From: Bacteroidales bacterium
GTDB taxonomy: Bacteria; Bacteroidota; Bacteroidia; Bacteroidales; VadinHA17
Length of the DNA: 13,556 nucleotides
Assembly: GCA_013314865.1 (NCBI GenBank)
Contig: JABUEV010000017.1
Span: forward strand, 1-13,556
Reading direction: 5' to 3'
A model generated the notes under the pieces. The model ran no database searches. It had not been told where the DNA came from and saw only the letters and a list, made by a program, of their open reading frames with translations. This document shows positions 1 to 8,456 of the stretch, in pieces; the stretch's first letter is position 1; every line of letters starts with the position of its first letter. The position numbers and the translations under genes are program-made.

Positions 1-1
1 A

Positions 2-466
2 GAACCAGATATTATCCGGCCATATGGCGACAAGCAGAAGGCCTTCGACAAAAGATATCTTGAAATGGCACTGATATGGGCTCAGAACTCATACTGCATA
101 CGCCGCAAAGTTGGTGCTCTGATAGTTAAAGGAAAGATGATAATTTCTGACGGTTACAATGGCACTCCTGCAGGTTTTGAGAATGTATGCGAAGATGAGA
201 ACAATGTGACCAAGCCTTATGTTCTTCATGCTGAAGCCAATGCAATAACTAAGGTGGCAAAATCACATAATTCAAGCGAGAATTCCACCTTGTATGTAAC
301 CTCGTCACCTTGTATGGAATGTGCAAAACTGATTATTCAGTCGGGAATTAAAAGGGTGGTTTTTTGCAGTAAATACCGGACTTCAGACGGGATCGATCTT
401 TTGAAGCGGGCAGGAATTGAACTTGTTTATGTAGACCTGGAAAACGACATATATGAAGTACAGTAA
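2..466 (+). CDS. Deoxycytidylate (dCMP) deaminase, 5'-truncated by window edge
   Basis: This zinc enzyme deaminates dCMP to dUMP in the cytosol and so feeds dTMP synthesis. The reading frame is open from base 2, and the codons before the first internal ATG (base 65) encode a plausible N-terminal part with RPYGDKQKAFDKRYLEMA, so the real start lies upstream of the window and base 65 is an internal Met. Counting from base 2, the zinc-binding HAE motif is at residues 76-78 (His76, catalytic Glu78) and the PCMEC motif supplies Cys104 and Cys107. GYNGTPAGFENVCED, ahead of HAE, is typical of dCMP deaminases as opposed to tRNA or cytidine deaminases. The C-terminus is complete. The stop codon overlaps the following protease gene by 14 bases, which suggests co-transcription and translational coupling. 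A ComE-type label is the only close alternative, since such proteins belong to the same family. Confidence 0.93.
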   Translation, partial: EPDIIRPYGDKQKAFDKRYLEMALIWAQNSYCIRRKVGALIVKGKMIISDGYNGTPAGFENVCEDENNVTKPYVLHAEANAITKVAKSHNSSENSTLYVTSSPCMECAKLIIQSGIKRVVFCSKYRTSDGIDLLKRAGIELVYVDLENDIYEVQ

Positions 467-2063
467 TTCGGTAAAAAGTGTTTTAATGCCTGTTCTGCTT
501 GCAATAGTGCTTGCAGGAGGCATACTGATAGGGTACAGACTGCCTCGCAGGCAAACATTTCCGCAATATTCGAGTTTCAGGGCAAGAAATGACAAAATAA
601 GCACCATTCTTAACATTATTGAGACCGATTATGTTGATTCAGTTAACCGCAGTGAACTGGTGGAGGCAGCCATCCCGGCCATACTCAGAAAGCTGGATCC
701 TCATTCAGTCTATATTCCGGCAAAGGATCTGGCAAGGGCAAATGAGCCTCTTGAAGGAAACTTTGACGGAATCGGGATTTCATTCAACCTGATGACTGAT
801 ACCATCCTTGTGATAAATACCATAGCGGGAGGTCCTTCTGAGAAGGCAGGCCTTCTGCCGGGTGACAAAATAATATATGTAAATGATTCGCTTGTTGCAG
901 GAAAGCGGCTGTCGGACGAGCAAGTGATGGGAATGCTTAAAGGTCCGCGGGGAACTGTTGTAAGGGTAAAAATCCTGCGCAAAGGCCATAGTGATCTTAT
1001 CCCCTTTGAAATTGTCAGGGATAAAATTCCCATTTACAGTGTCGATGTCAGCTACATGGTTAATGAATATACGGGTTACATCAAAATCAACAACTTTGCC
1101 ATGAATACTTTTGAGGAGTTCATGAAAGGATTAAGAGAACTCAAAAGCCAGGGCATGACAAAGCTTATACTTGATTTGCGAGGCAACTCGGGAGGTGTCA
1201 TGGAGGCAGCAATACAAATTGCCAATCAGTTTCTTAAGGAAGGACAGCTGATTGTTTATACAAAGGGAAGAAACCAGCCCCGCAAGGATGCCCGGGCAAC
1301 AGGAAAAGGAGAGTTTGAGACAGGAGACCTGGTGGTTCTTATTGATGAAATGAGTGCCTCCGCCAGTGAGATTCTTGCCGGAGCAATCCAGGATAATGAC
1401 AGGGGTACCATAATAGGAAGAAGATCCTTCGGAAAAGGACTTGTTCAGGAACCGGTTCCCTTTGCTGACGGATCGGGAATGAGACTGACAATAGCCCGTT
1501 ATTATACACCTACCGGAAGATCTATTCAGAAACCATATAATAATGGTTTCGATGAATATTATGACGATATTAACATGAGATATCGCAGAGGCGAATTTGA
1601 GATGCCCGACAGTATTCATTTTTCTGATTCACTGAAATTTGTTACGCCAGGCGGCAGGGTGGTTTATGGAGGCGGAGGTATAATGCCCGACAAGTTTGTC
1701 CCTGTGGATACTTCAGGCATATCTCCTTACTTCCTCAGGATTAGACCCTATATCTATCAGTTTGCCCTGAAATACACTGAAAAAAACAGGGAAATCATGA
1801 GTAAATTCACCAATGTCACAGAACTTGAAAAATACCTCAGCCGCCAGAACCTGCTGAACCAGTTTGTAGGGTTTGCAGAGAAAAACGGTGTTAAGAAAGA
1901 TCCTGAAGGCCTCAAAATATCGGGTTTTACAATTGAAACCCAGCTGAAGGCATACATAGCACGCAACATGCTGGATAACAAAGGCTTTTATCCCATCTGG
2001 CAGCATATTGACAACACTCTTAAATATGCCATCGAATACCTTCAGGGAGATAAGAAAATATAA
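453..2063 (+). CDS. S41 family C-terminal processing protease with PDZ domain
   Basis: This is a Tsp/CtpA-type serine protease of the cell envelope that trims or degrades proteins from their C-termini. A hydrophobic segment at residues 9-28 acts as signal sequence or membrane anchor, placing the enzyme in the periplasm. The PDZ domain is around residues 100-190, with the FDGIGI and GDKI elements. The protease core follows: DLRGNSGG near 241-248, the nucleophile Ser303 inside SASASEIL, the general base Lys328 and Gln332 inside SFGKGLVQ. The 25- and 4-residue spacings equal those of the Ser309/Lys334/Gln338 triad known from Bacillus CtpB. About 110 residues follow the core as a C-terminal extension, and the total of 536 residues is normal for Bacteroidota. 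The ATG lies inside the end of the deaminase gene. It ends 8 bases from the convergent hydrolase, leaving no room for a separate terminator. The physiological substrate is unknown. Confidence 0.95.
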   Translation: MKYSNSVKSVLMPVLLAIVLAGGILIGYRLPRRQTFPQYSSFRARNDKISTILNIIETDYVDSVNRSELVEAAIPAILRKLDPHSVYIPAKDLARANEPLEGNFDGIGISFNLMTDTILVINTIAGGPSEKAGLLPGDKIIYVNDSLVAGKRLSDEQVMGMLKGPRGTVVRVKILRKGHSDLIPFEIVRDKIPIYSVDVSYMVNEYTGYIKINNFAMNTFEEFMKGLRELKSQGMTKLILDLRGNSGGVMEAAIQIANQFLKEGQLIVYTKGRNQPRKDARATGKGEFETGDLVVLIDEMSASASEILAGAIQDNDRGTIIGRRSFGKGLVQEPVPFADGSGMRLTIARYYTPTGRSIQKPYNNGFDEYYDDINMRYRRGEFEMPDSIHFSDSLKFVTPGGRVVYGGGGIMPDKFVPVDTSGISPYFLRIRPYIYQFALKYTEKNREIMSKFTNVTELEKYLSRQNLLNQFVGFAEKNGVKKDPEGLKISGFTIETQLKAYIARNMLDNKGFYPIWQHIDNTLKYAIEYLQGDKKI

Positions 2064-2071
2064 ATCATAAA

Positions 2072-2872
2072 TTATGCAGGGAGGCCATCAATAAACTGTG
2101 TCAATGCAGTTGCTGATAACTGAGGCTCTTCGATAAATCCCAGATGCCCTGAATTTTCAAGAATCACCAGTCTGGCGTTGGCCGGAAGCCTGACCTTTGA
2201 CTGTATTGCATCGCAATTTATATAGTTATCGTGCCGTCCAAGAATCCACAGGCACGGAATGAGCCCCTCTTCCATTATGTGAAGCCGGGACGGACGGGCC
2301 ATCATTCCTTTCAGTACTGCTATTATCCCTTCATCAGAGATTGAAGATGCAATTGTCTTTGAACGTTCAACTGCCTCCTTAAGCTTTTCAAGGTTTGAAC
2401 TTGCGTACATCATGGAGATATTTGTCGGGTACATGAGATATTTCTTTCCCATCCTGACAAAATTAATTTCACGCTCCCTTTTTCCTCTTGTCTCGGGCGT
2501 GTCAGCAAATGGATGTGAATGGAAAAGGCAATACCCTGAAATCTCGTTATGGTATAGTTCAGCAAAAGCAAGCGCTACATATCCTCCCATTGAATGACCT
2601 ACCAGAACGGGATTCTTTATATCCAGACTTAACAAAAGCTGTCTGATGCCCGTAGCCATAAACTCCATTGTATGAATATCTCCATAAACATTCGAGCGTC
2701 CATGACCCGGAAGATCTACTGATATAACCCTGTAACGCTCTGATAACAAGCCTGCAAAATCTCTCCATATATCTGAGGACTCCAGATATCCGTGAAGCAG
2801 TACGACTGCTCTTCCTGAGCCTGTATCAGAATAATGTATCTTGCCGCCGTTGTATATGATATAGTATTTCAT
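2072..2872 (-). CDS. Alpha/beta hydrolase fold protein
   Basis: This is a soluble alpha/beta hydrolase of 266 residues with no visible signal peptide. The oxyanion-hole loop is LLHGYLESSDIW (residues 25-36), a DLPGHGRS loop follows at 53-60, and the nucleophile elbow GHSMGG carries Ser94. Asp215 in LGRHDNY and His243 in SGHLGF complete the catalytic triad. These features resemble MhpC/BioH-like esterases and hydrolases, but the cap region (about 120-190) has no motif that fixes the substrate, so no gene name is justified. It is convergent with the S41 protease gene and divergent from the succinate dehydrogenase operon, so it is probably its own transcription unit. Its own upstream region, 2873-3046, is AT-rich and shared with that operon. 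Confidence 0.9.
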   Translation of the reverse strand: MKYYIIYNGGKIHYSDTGSGRAVVLLHGYLESSDIWRDFAGLLSERYRVISVDLPGHGRSNVYGDIHTMEFMATGIRQLLLSLDIKNPVLVGHSMGGYVALAFAELYHNEISGYCLFHSHPFADTPETRGKREREINFVRMGKKYLMYPTNISMMYASSNLEKLKEAVERSKTIASSISDEGIIAVLKGMMARPSRLHIMEEGLIPCLWILGRHDNYINCDAIQSKVRLPANARLVILENSGHLGFIEEPQLSATALTQFIDGLPA

Positions 2873-2965
2873 GCGTATTATTTTTTGCCGGTTAACTTAT
2901 CTCCAGATGATATTTCAACATTCAATTCTGATAACAAATCTCATTAAATTTAGTTAAATGATCTC

Positions 2966-2997
2966 ATTGTTTATCTTCATAAATAAATATATTTTTA
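2966..2997 (+). promoter_or_regulatory. Candidate Bacteroidota promoter for the succinate dehydrogenase operon
   Basis: ATTG at 2966-2969 and TATTTTTA at 2990-2997 are separated by 20 bases. This fits the Bacteroidota sigma-ABfr pattern (TTTG around -33, TAnnTTTG around -7) with one mismatch in each box. Transcription would start near 3004, giving a leader of about 43 bases before the sdhC ATG. The surroundings are very AT-rich, so a chance match is possible. Confidence 0.4.
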
Positions 2998-3046
2998 TAA
3001 ATATCTTTTCCGGAATTATCTGAACGAATCTGTAATTATTTCTGAA

Positions 3047-3691
3047 ATGAACAAGATTCTTTTTTCATCAATTTCCAAAAAGTTTGTAATGGCACTGGCC
3101 GGTCTTTTTCTGATAGTATTCCTGCCGGTTCATTTGTCAATTAACCTTATGCTATTAAAGCCCGACCCTGAGCCTTTTAACAGGGCTGCCCATTTCATGG
3201 CAACCTTTCCTCTGGTAAAGATTGTGGAAGTTATTCTGATACTGGCCATTCTGGTACATATTTCCTGGGGCATATATCTGCAGATTCAAAACTGGCTTGC
3301 AAGGCCGCAGGGTTACGTAGTGAAAATCAAAACCAGAACCTCCTTCTTCTCGAGATTCATGATATGGACCGGTGCTTCAGTTCTTACATTTCTAATAATC
3401 CATTTTACAAATTTTTATTTTATAAGACTTGGGCTTGTTGAAGGCAACCCTGAAAATTTTTACGGAGTTGCACATTCACTATTTAAGATTCCTGCATATA
3501 ACTACATATATCTGGTTTGTTTTATTCTGCTTGGGCTTCATCTGTACCACGCCTTCTCCTCAGCTTTTCAGACACTCGGATTGAATCACCGTTTATGGAC
3601 GCCTGTTGTTAAAGTTGTTGCCCTTATTTACGCAATTGTGATTCCGCTGGGTTTTGCTGTTATTTCTATAACAATCTGGCAATTCAGATAG
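3047..3691 (+). CDS. sdhC: Succinate dehydrogenase/fumarate reductase cytochrome b subunit (b558 family)
   Basis: This is the integral membrane di-heme subunit that anchors the complex and exchanges electrons with (mena)quinone. Five hydrophobic helices can be drawn at roughly residues 12-35, 55-80, 103-127, 150-172 and 186-210, as in type B enzymes with a single large anchor. Four histidines, His29, His71, His119 and His165, line up in spacing with the known heme ligands of Bacillus subtilis SdhC (28, 70, 113, 155), so both hemes should be present. His168 is a second candidate in HLYHAF. No Shine-Dalgarno is evident, which is usual for this phylum. It is the first gene of a C-A-B operon, with the flavoprotein starting 12 bases downstream. 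Whether the complex runs as succinate dehydrogenase or fumarate reductase cannot be read from sequence; frdC is an equally valid symbol. Confidence 0.95.
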   Translation: MNKILFSSISKKFVMALAGLFLIVFLPVHLSINLMLLKPDPEPFNRAAHFMATFPLVKIVEVILILAILVHISWGIYLQIQNWLARPQGYVVKIKTRTSFFSRFMIWTGASVLTFLIIHFTNFYFIRLGLVEGNPENFYGVAHSLFKIPAYNYIYLVCFILLGLHLYHAFSSAFQTLGLNHRLWTPVVKVVALIYAIVIPLGFAVISITIWQFR

Positions 3692-3703
3692 AATTTGATT
3701 ATT

Positions 3704-5623
3704 ATGATAAGACTAAATTCAAAGATTCCGGACGGGCCTCTTGCCCGGAAATGGACAAGTTACAAAGCCTCGGTGAAACTGGTAAATCCTGCCAACAAAA
3801 AGAAGATTGACATTATAGTAGTCGGTACGGGTCTTTCAGGAGCCAGTGCGGCTTCGTCACTTGGAGAACTTGGCTACAATGTAAAGGTATTCTGTTACCA
3901 GGACTCCCCCCGGAGAGCACATTCTGTTGCCGCACAGGGAGGCATCAATGCTGCCAAGAATTACCAGAACGACGGCGACAGTGTTTACCGTCTGTTTTAT
4001 GACATGATAAAAGGCGGAGACTTCAGGGCCCGGGAGGCAAATGTTTACAGGGCTGCCGAGGTAAGCAACCAGGTAATTGATCATTTTACAGCTATCGGAG
4101 TTCCTTTTGCAAGGGATTACGGCGGAACACTTGATACAAGATCTTTCGGCGGAGTCCAGGTTTCAAGAACATTCTATGCAAAAGGCCAGACAGGACAACA
4201 GTGTCTGCTGGGATGCTATTCCTCGCTTAACAGGCAGATAAAAAAGGGAACCGTAAAAATGTTTCCGCGTCGCGAAATGCTCGACCTGGTGGTTATAGAC
4301 GGCAGGGCAAGAGGAATAATAACCCGCAATCTTGTGACCGGTGAAATAGAGAGGCATTCCGCCCATGCTGTCGTCCTTGCCACAGGAGGATACGGGACCA
4401 TCTATTATCTTTCCACCCTTGCCGTGAATTCAAACGCATCGGCAGCTTGGAAGGCACATAAGAAAGGAGCCTGCTTTGCAAACCCGAGTTTTGTCCAGAT
4501 ACACCCGACATGCGTTCCCCAGCTTAACGAGTTTCAATCTAAACTAACCCTTATGTCGGAATCCCTCCGGAATGACGGAAGAGTCTGGGTACCCAGAACA
4601 AAGGGCGACAAACGACCTGCCAACGACATCCCCGAGGAGGAAAGGGATTACTACCTTGAAAGAAGATATCCTGCATACGGAAATCTTGTGCCTCGTGACG
4701 TCGGATCACGAGCCGCAAAGGAGAGGTGTGATGCCGGCTATGGAGTCGGAGATACCGGACTTGCGGTTTATCTTGATTTCAGGGATGCAATAAACAAACA
4801 GGGAAAAAAGGCAATCGAAAGTAAATACGGAAACCTTTTTGAACTTTACAAGACCATAACAGGAAAGGATCCCTATGAAGAACCGATGATGATCTATCCC
4901 GCAGGACATTATACAATGGGAGGTTTATGGGTTGATTATGAGCTTATGACCACCATCCCGGGATTATATGCCATAGGTGAGTCGAATTTTTCTGACCACG
5001 GTGCAAACAGGCTTGGAGCAAGCTCGTTGATGCAGGCCGCCGGTGACGGATATTTCATACTTCCTGTCACTATAAATAATTATCTCGCTGACCAGATTAG
5101 AGTTCCTAAAATCCCTACTGACAGCCCTGAATTTGAAGAAGCTGAAAAATCTGCCAGGGAGAGACTTGCAAAACTGATCTCAATTAAGGGGAAACAGACT
5201 GCCTCATCCTTCCACAAGAGACTTGGCAAGATAATGTGGGATTACTGCGGCATGACTCGAAATGAAGAAGGCCTTAAAAAAGCCCTTGTGCTTGTAAAGG
5301 AACTCAAAAAAGAGTTCTGGAGCGATCTTAATGTTCCCGGGACGATAAATGAGTTAAACCAGGAACTGGAGAAAGCAGGCAGGGTTGCAGATTATTTTGA
5401 GCTTGCCGAACTCCTGATAACCGATGCCATAGAGAGAAAGGAATCATGCGGCGCACATTTCAGGGAAGAGTACCAGACTCCTGACGGTGAGGCACTCCGG
5501 AATGATAAGGAATTTGCTTACGTGGCCGTTTGGGAATATGCAGGTGAAGGAAAGCCTCATATTCTCCACAAGGAGGAACTTAAGTTCGAAGAAGTTGAAA
5601 TGAAAGAGAGAAGCTATAAATGA
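3704..5623 (+). CDS. sdhA: Succinate dehydrogenase/fumarate reductase flavoprotein subunit
   Basis: This is the catalytic subunit that interconverts succinate and fumarate on covalently bound FAD, on the cytoplasmic side of the membrane. With the ATG at 3704 (639 residues), the dinucleotide-binding motif GTGLSG is at 41-46. [11 protein letters not shown] carries the flavin-linking His73. The substrate region shows His267 in [12 protein letters not shown], the presumed proton-shuttling Arg331 in VPRD, His402 in AGHYTMGG, and [12 protein letters not shown] near 430-442. The C-terminal helical domain is intact. The frame also opens at a TTG at 3695, but the ATG nine bases later gives the usual Bacteroidota N-terminus ([11 protein letters not shown]) and is preferred. 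Length and motifs match the Bacteroidota/epsilonproteobacterial type B group. It lies between the cytochrome and iron-sulfur genes of the same operon. Confidence 0.97.
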   Translation: MIRLNSKIPDGPLARKWTSYKASVKLVNPANKKKIDIIVVGTGLSGASAASSLGELGYNVKVFCYQDSPRRAHSVAAQGGINAAKNYQNDGDSVYRLFYDMIKGGDFRAREANVYRAAEVSNQVIDHFTAIGVPFARDYGGTLDTRSFGGVQVSRTFYAKGQTGQQCLLGCYSSLNRQIKKGTVKMFPRREMLDLVVIDGRARGIITRNLVTGEIERHSAHAVVLATGGYGTIYYLSTLAVNSNASAAWKAHKKGACFANPSFVQIHPTCVPQLNEFQSKLTLMSESLRNDGRVWVPRTKGDKRPANDIPEEERDYYLERRYPAYGNLVPRDVGSRAAKERCDAGYGVGDTGLAVYLDFRDAINKQGKKAIESKYGNLFELYKTITGKDPYEEPMMIYPAGHYTMGGLWVDYELMTTIPGLYAIGESNFSDHGANRLGASSLMQAAGDGYFILPVTINNYLADQIRVPKIPTDSPEFEEAEKSARERLAKLISIKGKQTASSFHKRLGKIMWDYCGMTRNEEGLKKALVLVKELKKEFWSDLNVPGTINELNQELEKAGRVADYFELAELLITDAIERKESCGAHFREEYQTPDGEALRNDKEFAYVAVWEYAGEGKPHILHKEELKFEEVEMKERSYK

Positions 5624-5647
5624 CAACATGCCTGATATTACATGTTG
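5624..5647 (+). other. Intercistronic stem-loop between sdhA and sdhB
   Basis: CAACATG at 5624-5630 and CATGTTG at 5641-5647 form a perfect 7-base-pair inverted repeat around a 10-base loop, beginning immediately after the sdhA stop codon. There is no T-run behind it, so it does not look like a terminator. It could protect or mark the sdhA 3' end, or slow read-through into sdhB. It sits in a 61-base gap, whereas the sdhC-sdhA gap is 12 bases. This is inferred from the repeat alone. Confidence 0.4.
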
Positions 5648-5684
5648 AGATATCTAACCTGATTTTAAAAGCAAAGACCGGTAT

Positions 5685-6419
5685 ATGAAGCTAACATTAA
5701 AAATATGGCGGCAGAAAGATGCCAGGGCAAAAGGATCTTTTGTGACTTACCACATGGACAACGTATCTCCCGAGATGTCGTTTCTGGAGATGATGGACGC
5801 ACTTAACAAGAAGCTTGTTGAAGAAGATAAGGATCCTGTGGCTTTTGATCACGACTGTCGCGAGGGAATATGCGGCTCCTGCGGAATGTATATTAACGGA
5901 CATCCCCACGGACCTGTTCCGGGAGTAACCACGTGCCATCTCTCAATGAGATATTTTAATGATGGTGACACTATATGGGTGGAACCATGGAGAGCCAAGC
6001 CATTTCCCGTCATCAGGGATCTGATTGTTGACAGAAGCGCCTTCGACAAGATTCAGGTTGCGGGAGGCTTTATTTCTGTAAATGCAGGGGCAGCACCTGA
6101 AGCCAATTCAATACCTGTGAGAAAGAAAAATGCTGATGAAGCGTTCGACTCAGCAATATGCATAGGGTGTGGGGCATGTGTTGCCGCCTGTAAAAATGCT
6201 TCAGCAATGCTTTTTGTCTCTGCCAAAATCTCCCAGTTTGCATTACTGCCGCAGGGCAGAGTGGAAGCAAAGGACAGGGTAAGGGCAATGGTTGAAAAGA
6301 TGGATGAACTTGGATTTGGCAATTGCTCCAACACCGGAGCCTGCGAAGCAGCTTGTCCGAAAAAGATAAAACTGACAAATATCGCCCGGCTGAACCGCGA
6401 ATACTATAAAGCCTATTGA
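5685..6419 (+). CDS. sdhB: Succinate dehydrogenase/fumarate reductase iron-sulfur subunit
   Basis: This is the electron-transfer subunit linking flavin to heme and quinone. The N-terminal ferredoxin-like domain has Cys58, Cys63, Cys66 and Cys84 for a [2Fe-2S] cluster. The C-terminal domain has [11 protein letters not shown] (Cys159, 162, 165, 169) and [12 protein letters not shown] (Cys214, 220, 224). By comparison with Escherichia coli FrdB, the [4Fe-4S] ligands are 159/162/165/224 and the [3Fe-4S] ligands are 169/214/220. All eleven cysteines are present, so the subunit looks functional. Its 244 residues are normal for type B enzymes. It is the last gene of the operon. The 71 bases to the convergent reductase gene contain only weak short inverted repeats (GCGG 6446-6449 with CCGC 6464-6467, or GGCCT 6448-6452 with AGGCC 6472-6476) and no convincing terminator. 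Confidence 0.96.
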   Translation: MKLTLKIWRQKDARAKGSFVTYHMDNVSPEMSFLEMMDALNKKLVEEDKDPVAFDHDCREGICGSCGMYINGHPHGPVPGVTTCHLSMRYFNDGDTIWVEPWRAKPFPVIRDLIVDRSAFDKIQVAGGFISVNAGAAPEANSIPVRKKNADEAFDSAICIGCGACVAACKNASAMLFVSAKISQFALLPQGRVEAKDRVRAMVEKMDELGFGNCSNTGACEAACPKKIKLTNIARLNREYYKAY

Positions 6420-6490
6420 TAAATAATTCAGTTGTTATTAATACAGCGGCCTTTCACGTTTAACCGCAGCCAGGCCATCATAAATGAATG

Positions 6491-7381
6491 TCATCTTTTC
6501 CGCACCTCAATGCCGGCCAGTTTTTCATAATACTGGATTATCCCTCCATGGTCATCTTTCCCTTTTCCTTCGTCTCTTAAAACTTTCATAATCTCAAGGA
6601 CCTTTTCTGACAGGAGTGCCGGCACTCCCAGTTCTTCAGCAGTTTTAAGGGCATTATTCAGGTCTTTTATATGAAGTTCTATTCTGAACCCGGGCTTGAA
6701 ATTTCCGTTGAGAATAAGCGGCATTTTAGCATCCAGTGCAGTACTGCCTGCCAGGCCGCCTCTTATTGCCTCATAAACTTTTTCAGGATCCACGCCTGCC
6801 TTTGTTGCAAGGGTCATGGCCTCGCCAATGGCGGCTATATTCAATGCAACAATGATCTGGTTTGCCAGCTTTGCAATATTTCCGCTTCCGATGCCTCCTA
6901 CAAGCCTTACCGATTTCCCCATTGCCCCAAGGATATCTTTCACCCTTTCAAAAGCTGTTTCCGGTCCGCCTGCCATTATTGAAAGAGTGCCGTCAATCGC
7001 CTTGGGCTCTCCTCCGCTGACCGGGGCATCTAGCATTGACACGCCCTTTTCAGCCAGCTTTTTGGATAGTTCAATGGTAGTAAGCGGTGCAATGGAACTC
7101 ATGTCGATAAAAACTGATCCCGGTCTGATTCCATAGATCACACCTTCTTTGCCGGTCACAACCTCCCGCACCTCAGGTGAATCAGGAAGCATGGTAATTA
7201 TCACATCCGTTCGGGAGGCAACATCAGCCGGAGAGTGTCCTTTTTCAGCGCCGGCCCCGACAAGTTCCTCCACCGCAAGTTGGTTGATATCATAAACTAC
7301 CAGCTTATAACCTGCCTTAAGCAGGTTTTTTGACATTGGTTTTCCCATTATGCCAAGCCCGATAAAACCAATTTTTTCCAT
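6491..7381 (-). CDS. 2-hydroxy-3-oxopropionate (tartronate semialdehyde) reductase-like beta-hydroxyacid dehydrogenase
   Basis: This is an NAD(P)-dependent beta-hydroxyacid dehydrogenase of the GarR/GlxR, 3-hydroxyisobutyrate and threonate dehydrogenase family. The Rossmann motif GFIGLGIMG is at residues 5-13. The substrate loop DAPVSGG (118-124) and the family segment KLANQ, with catalytic Lys171 and Asn174, are intact. Lys239 in HIKDLNNA is a second conserved lysine. Its 296 residues match the family. Sequence alone does not separate tartronate semialdehyde from related semialdehydes. The cluster favours reducing a hydroxy-semialdehyde: an aldonate-type permease, a polyol/aldonate-type dehydrogenase and a transketolase lie upstream in the same direction. 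It is the last gene of that cluster, 18 bases after the dehydrogenase stop, with no Shine-Dalgarno. If substrate and reaction hold, the product would be glycerate. Confidence 0.85.
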   Translation of the reverse strand: MEKIGFIGLGIMGKPMSKNLLKAGYKLVVYDINQLAVEELVGAGAEKGHSPADVASRTDVIITMLPDSPEVREVVTGKEGVIYGIRPGSVFIDMSSIAPLTTIELSKKLAEKGVSMLDAPVSGGEPKAIDGTLSIMAGGPETAFERVKDILGAMGKSVRLVGGIGSGNIAKLANQIIVALNIAAIGEAMTLATKAGVDPEKVYEAIRGGLAGSTALDAKMPLILNGNFKPGFRIELHIKDLNNALKTAEELGVPALLSEKVLEIMKVLRDEGKGKDDHGGIIQYYEKLAGIEVRKR

Positions 7382-7399
7382 TATTTATGTTTTTAGAGA

Positions 7400-8437
7400 T
7401 TAAACAGGTTTCAATACAACCTTCACTGCTTCTTTTGATTCACTCATCTCAAAGGCTTTTTCCCACTGGTCAATTCCAAGTTCATGGGTAATCAGTTTCT
7501 CAGTATCGACCAGCCCTTTCCCCATAAGGGTCAGGCATTTCTCCCATACATCCCATGTATGGCTGAAGTGGCCTCTGAGTATGGCAGATTTGGCAATCAG
7601 GGGGTCAAGACTGAAGCCGACAGGGTGCCTCCCCCAACCTATTTTGGTTATCTGTCCTCCCGGCCTTACTGCATCAATCGAAAGCTTCAGGGTAGATGAA
7701 CTGCCTGCAAGGTCGAGTATCAGATCAGCGCCGTAGCCGTCGCCTGAGGCCATTATCTTTCCAAGAGGATCCTCCTTTGACGAGTCTATTGTCATAGTGG
7801 CCCCATATTCTTTTGAGAGTTCAAGCCTCCTTTCATCTCCTTCCGTTCCTATTACAATTATTTCAGCCGCGCCTGACAGCTGAGCCAGACGGGCACAGAG
7901 AATTCCTATGGCGCCAGGACCAATAATAACCACAAGATCTCCCGGTTTCACTGTACTGTTTGAGACCAGGGCCTTATAGGCAACACAGAAAGGCTCGGTA
8001 ATCGAAGCAGCTTTCAGGGAAACATTATCCGGGACTTTATGAAGTATTCGTTCGGGGACTTTTACATACCTGGTAAAGGCTCCGTCAACGTGAAATCCGT
8101 ATCCCTTTCTCTCCCTGCAGAGAGGATAGTTGTTCGTCCTGCAAAGCGGACATTTACCGCAATATTCGGCATGTGTTTCCGATGTAACCCTGTCGCCCAC
8201 TGAAAAGCGGGTAACCTTGGCCCCTGTTTTCACTATAGTTCCGGAAAATTCATGTCCGAGAATAAATGGTTTTACAAATTTAAATGCAGAAGTATTCCTG
8301 TGAAGGTGCGGGTCGGTCCCGCACACACCTGCGTAAGCAACTTCTACCAGTGTGTCTGTCTCGCCAGGTTCTGGCACCGGAACATCTCTCAATTCAGTCG
8401 CTCCGGGCGCATCAGCATATTTGACAACAGCTTTCAT
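7400..8437 (-). CDS. Zinc-dependent medium-chain alcohol dehydrogenase (sorbitol/threonine/idonate dehydrogenase type)
   Basis: This is a cytosolic NAD(P)-dependent MDR oxidoreductase of 345 residues. Catalytic zinc ligands are Cys39 in GVCGTD and His62-Glu63 in GHEFSG, with Glu148 nearby. A structural zinc site is formed by Cys93, Cys96, Cys99 and Cys107. The cofactor motif is GPGAIG at 173-178. The family oxidises secondary alcohols in polyols, threonine or aldonates (for example the C5 hydroxyl of L-idonate by IdnD). The exact substrate cannot be read here. The permease 19 bases upstream is of the gluconate/idonate type, which makes a sugar acid more likely than a polyol. The transketolase upstream suggests that the product is a ketose-like acid with a terminal hydroxyketone. 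No damage or unusual residues are seen in the active site. Confidence 0.88.
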   Translation of the reverse strand: MKAVVKYADAPGATELRDVPVPEPGETDTLVEVAYAGVCGTDPHLHRNTSAFKFVKPFILGHEFSGTIVKTGAKVTRFSVGDRVTSETHAEYCGKCPLCRTNNYPLCRERKGYGFHVDGAFTRYVKVPERILHKVPDNVSLKAASITEPFCVAYKALVSNSTVKPGDLVVIIGPGAIGILCARLAQLSGAAEIIVIGTEGDERRLELSKEYGATMTIDSSKEDPLGKIMASGDGYGADLILDLAGSSSTLKLSIDAVRPGGQITKIGWGRHPVGFSLDPLIAKSAILRGHFSHTWDVWEKCLTLMGKGLVDTEKLITHELGIDQWEKAFEMSESKEAVKVVLKPV

Positions 8438-8456
8438 ATAATAAGTTTTAATTGTT

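Noticed and set aside
1131..1619. 162-codon minus-strand frame opposite the S41 protease
   Set aside because: It lies wholly within the catalytic core of the protease, has no recognisable motifs, and has no separate upstream signals.
3695..3703. TTG start nine bases upstream for the flavoprotein
   Set aside because: It adds only three residues, and the ATG at 3704 gives the usual N-terminus and more room from the preceding stop codon.
6420..6490. Bidirectional terminator between the iron-sulfur subunit and reductase genes
   Set aside because: Only 4-5 base-pair stems with long loops can be drawn, with no T-run on either strand.
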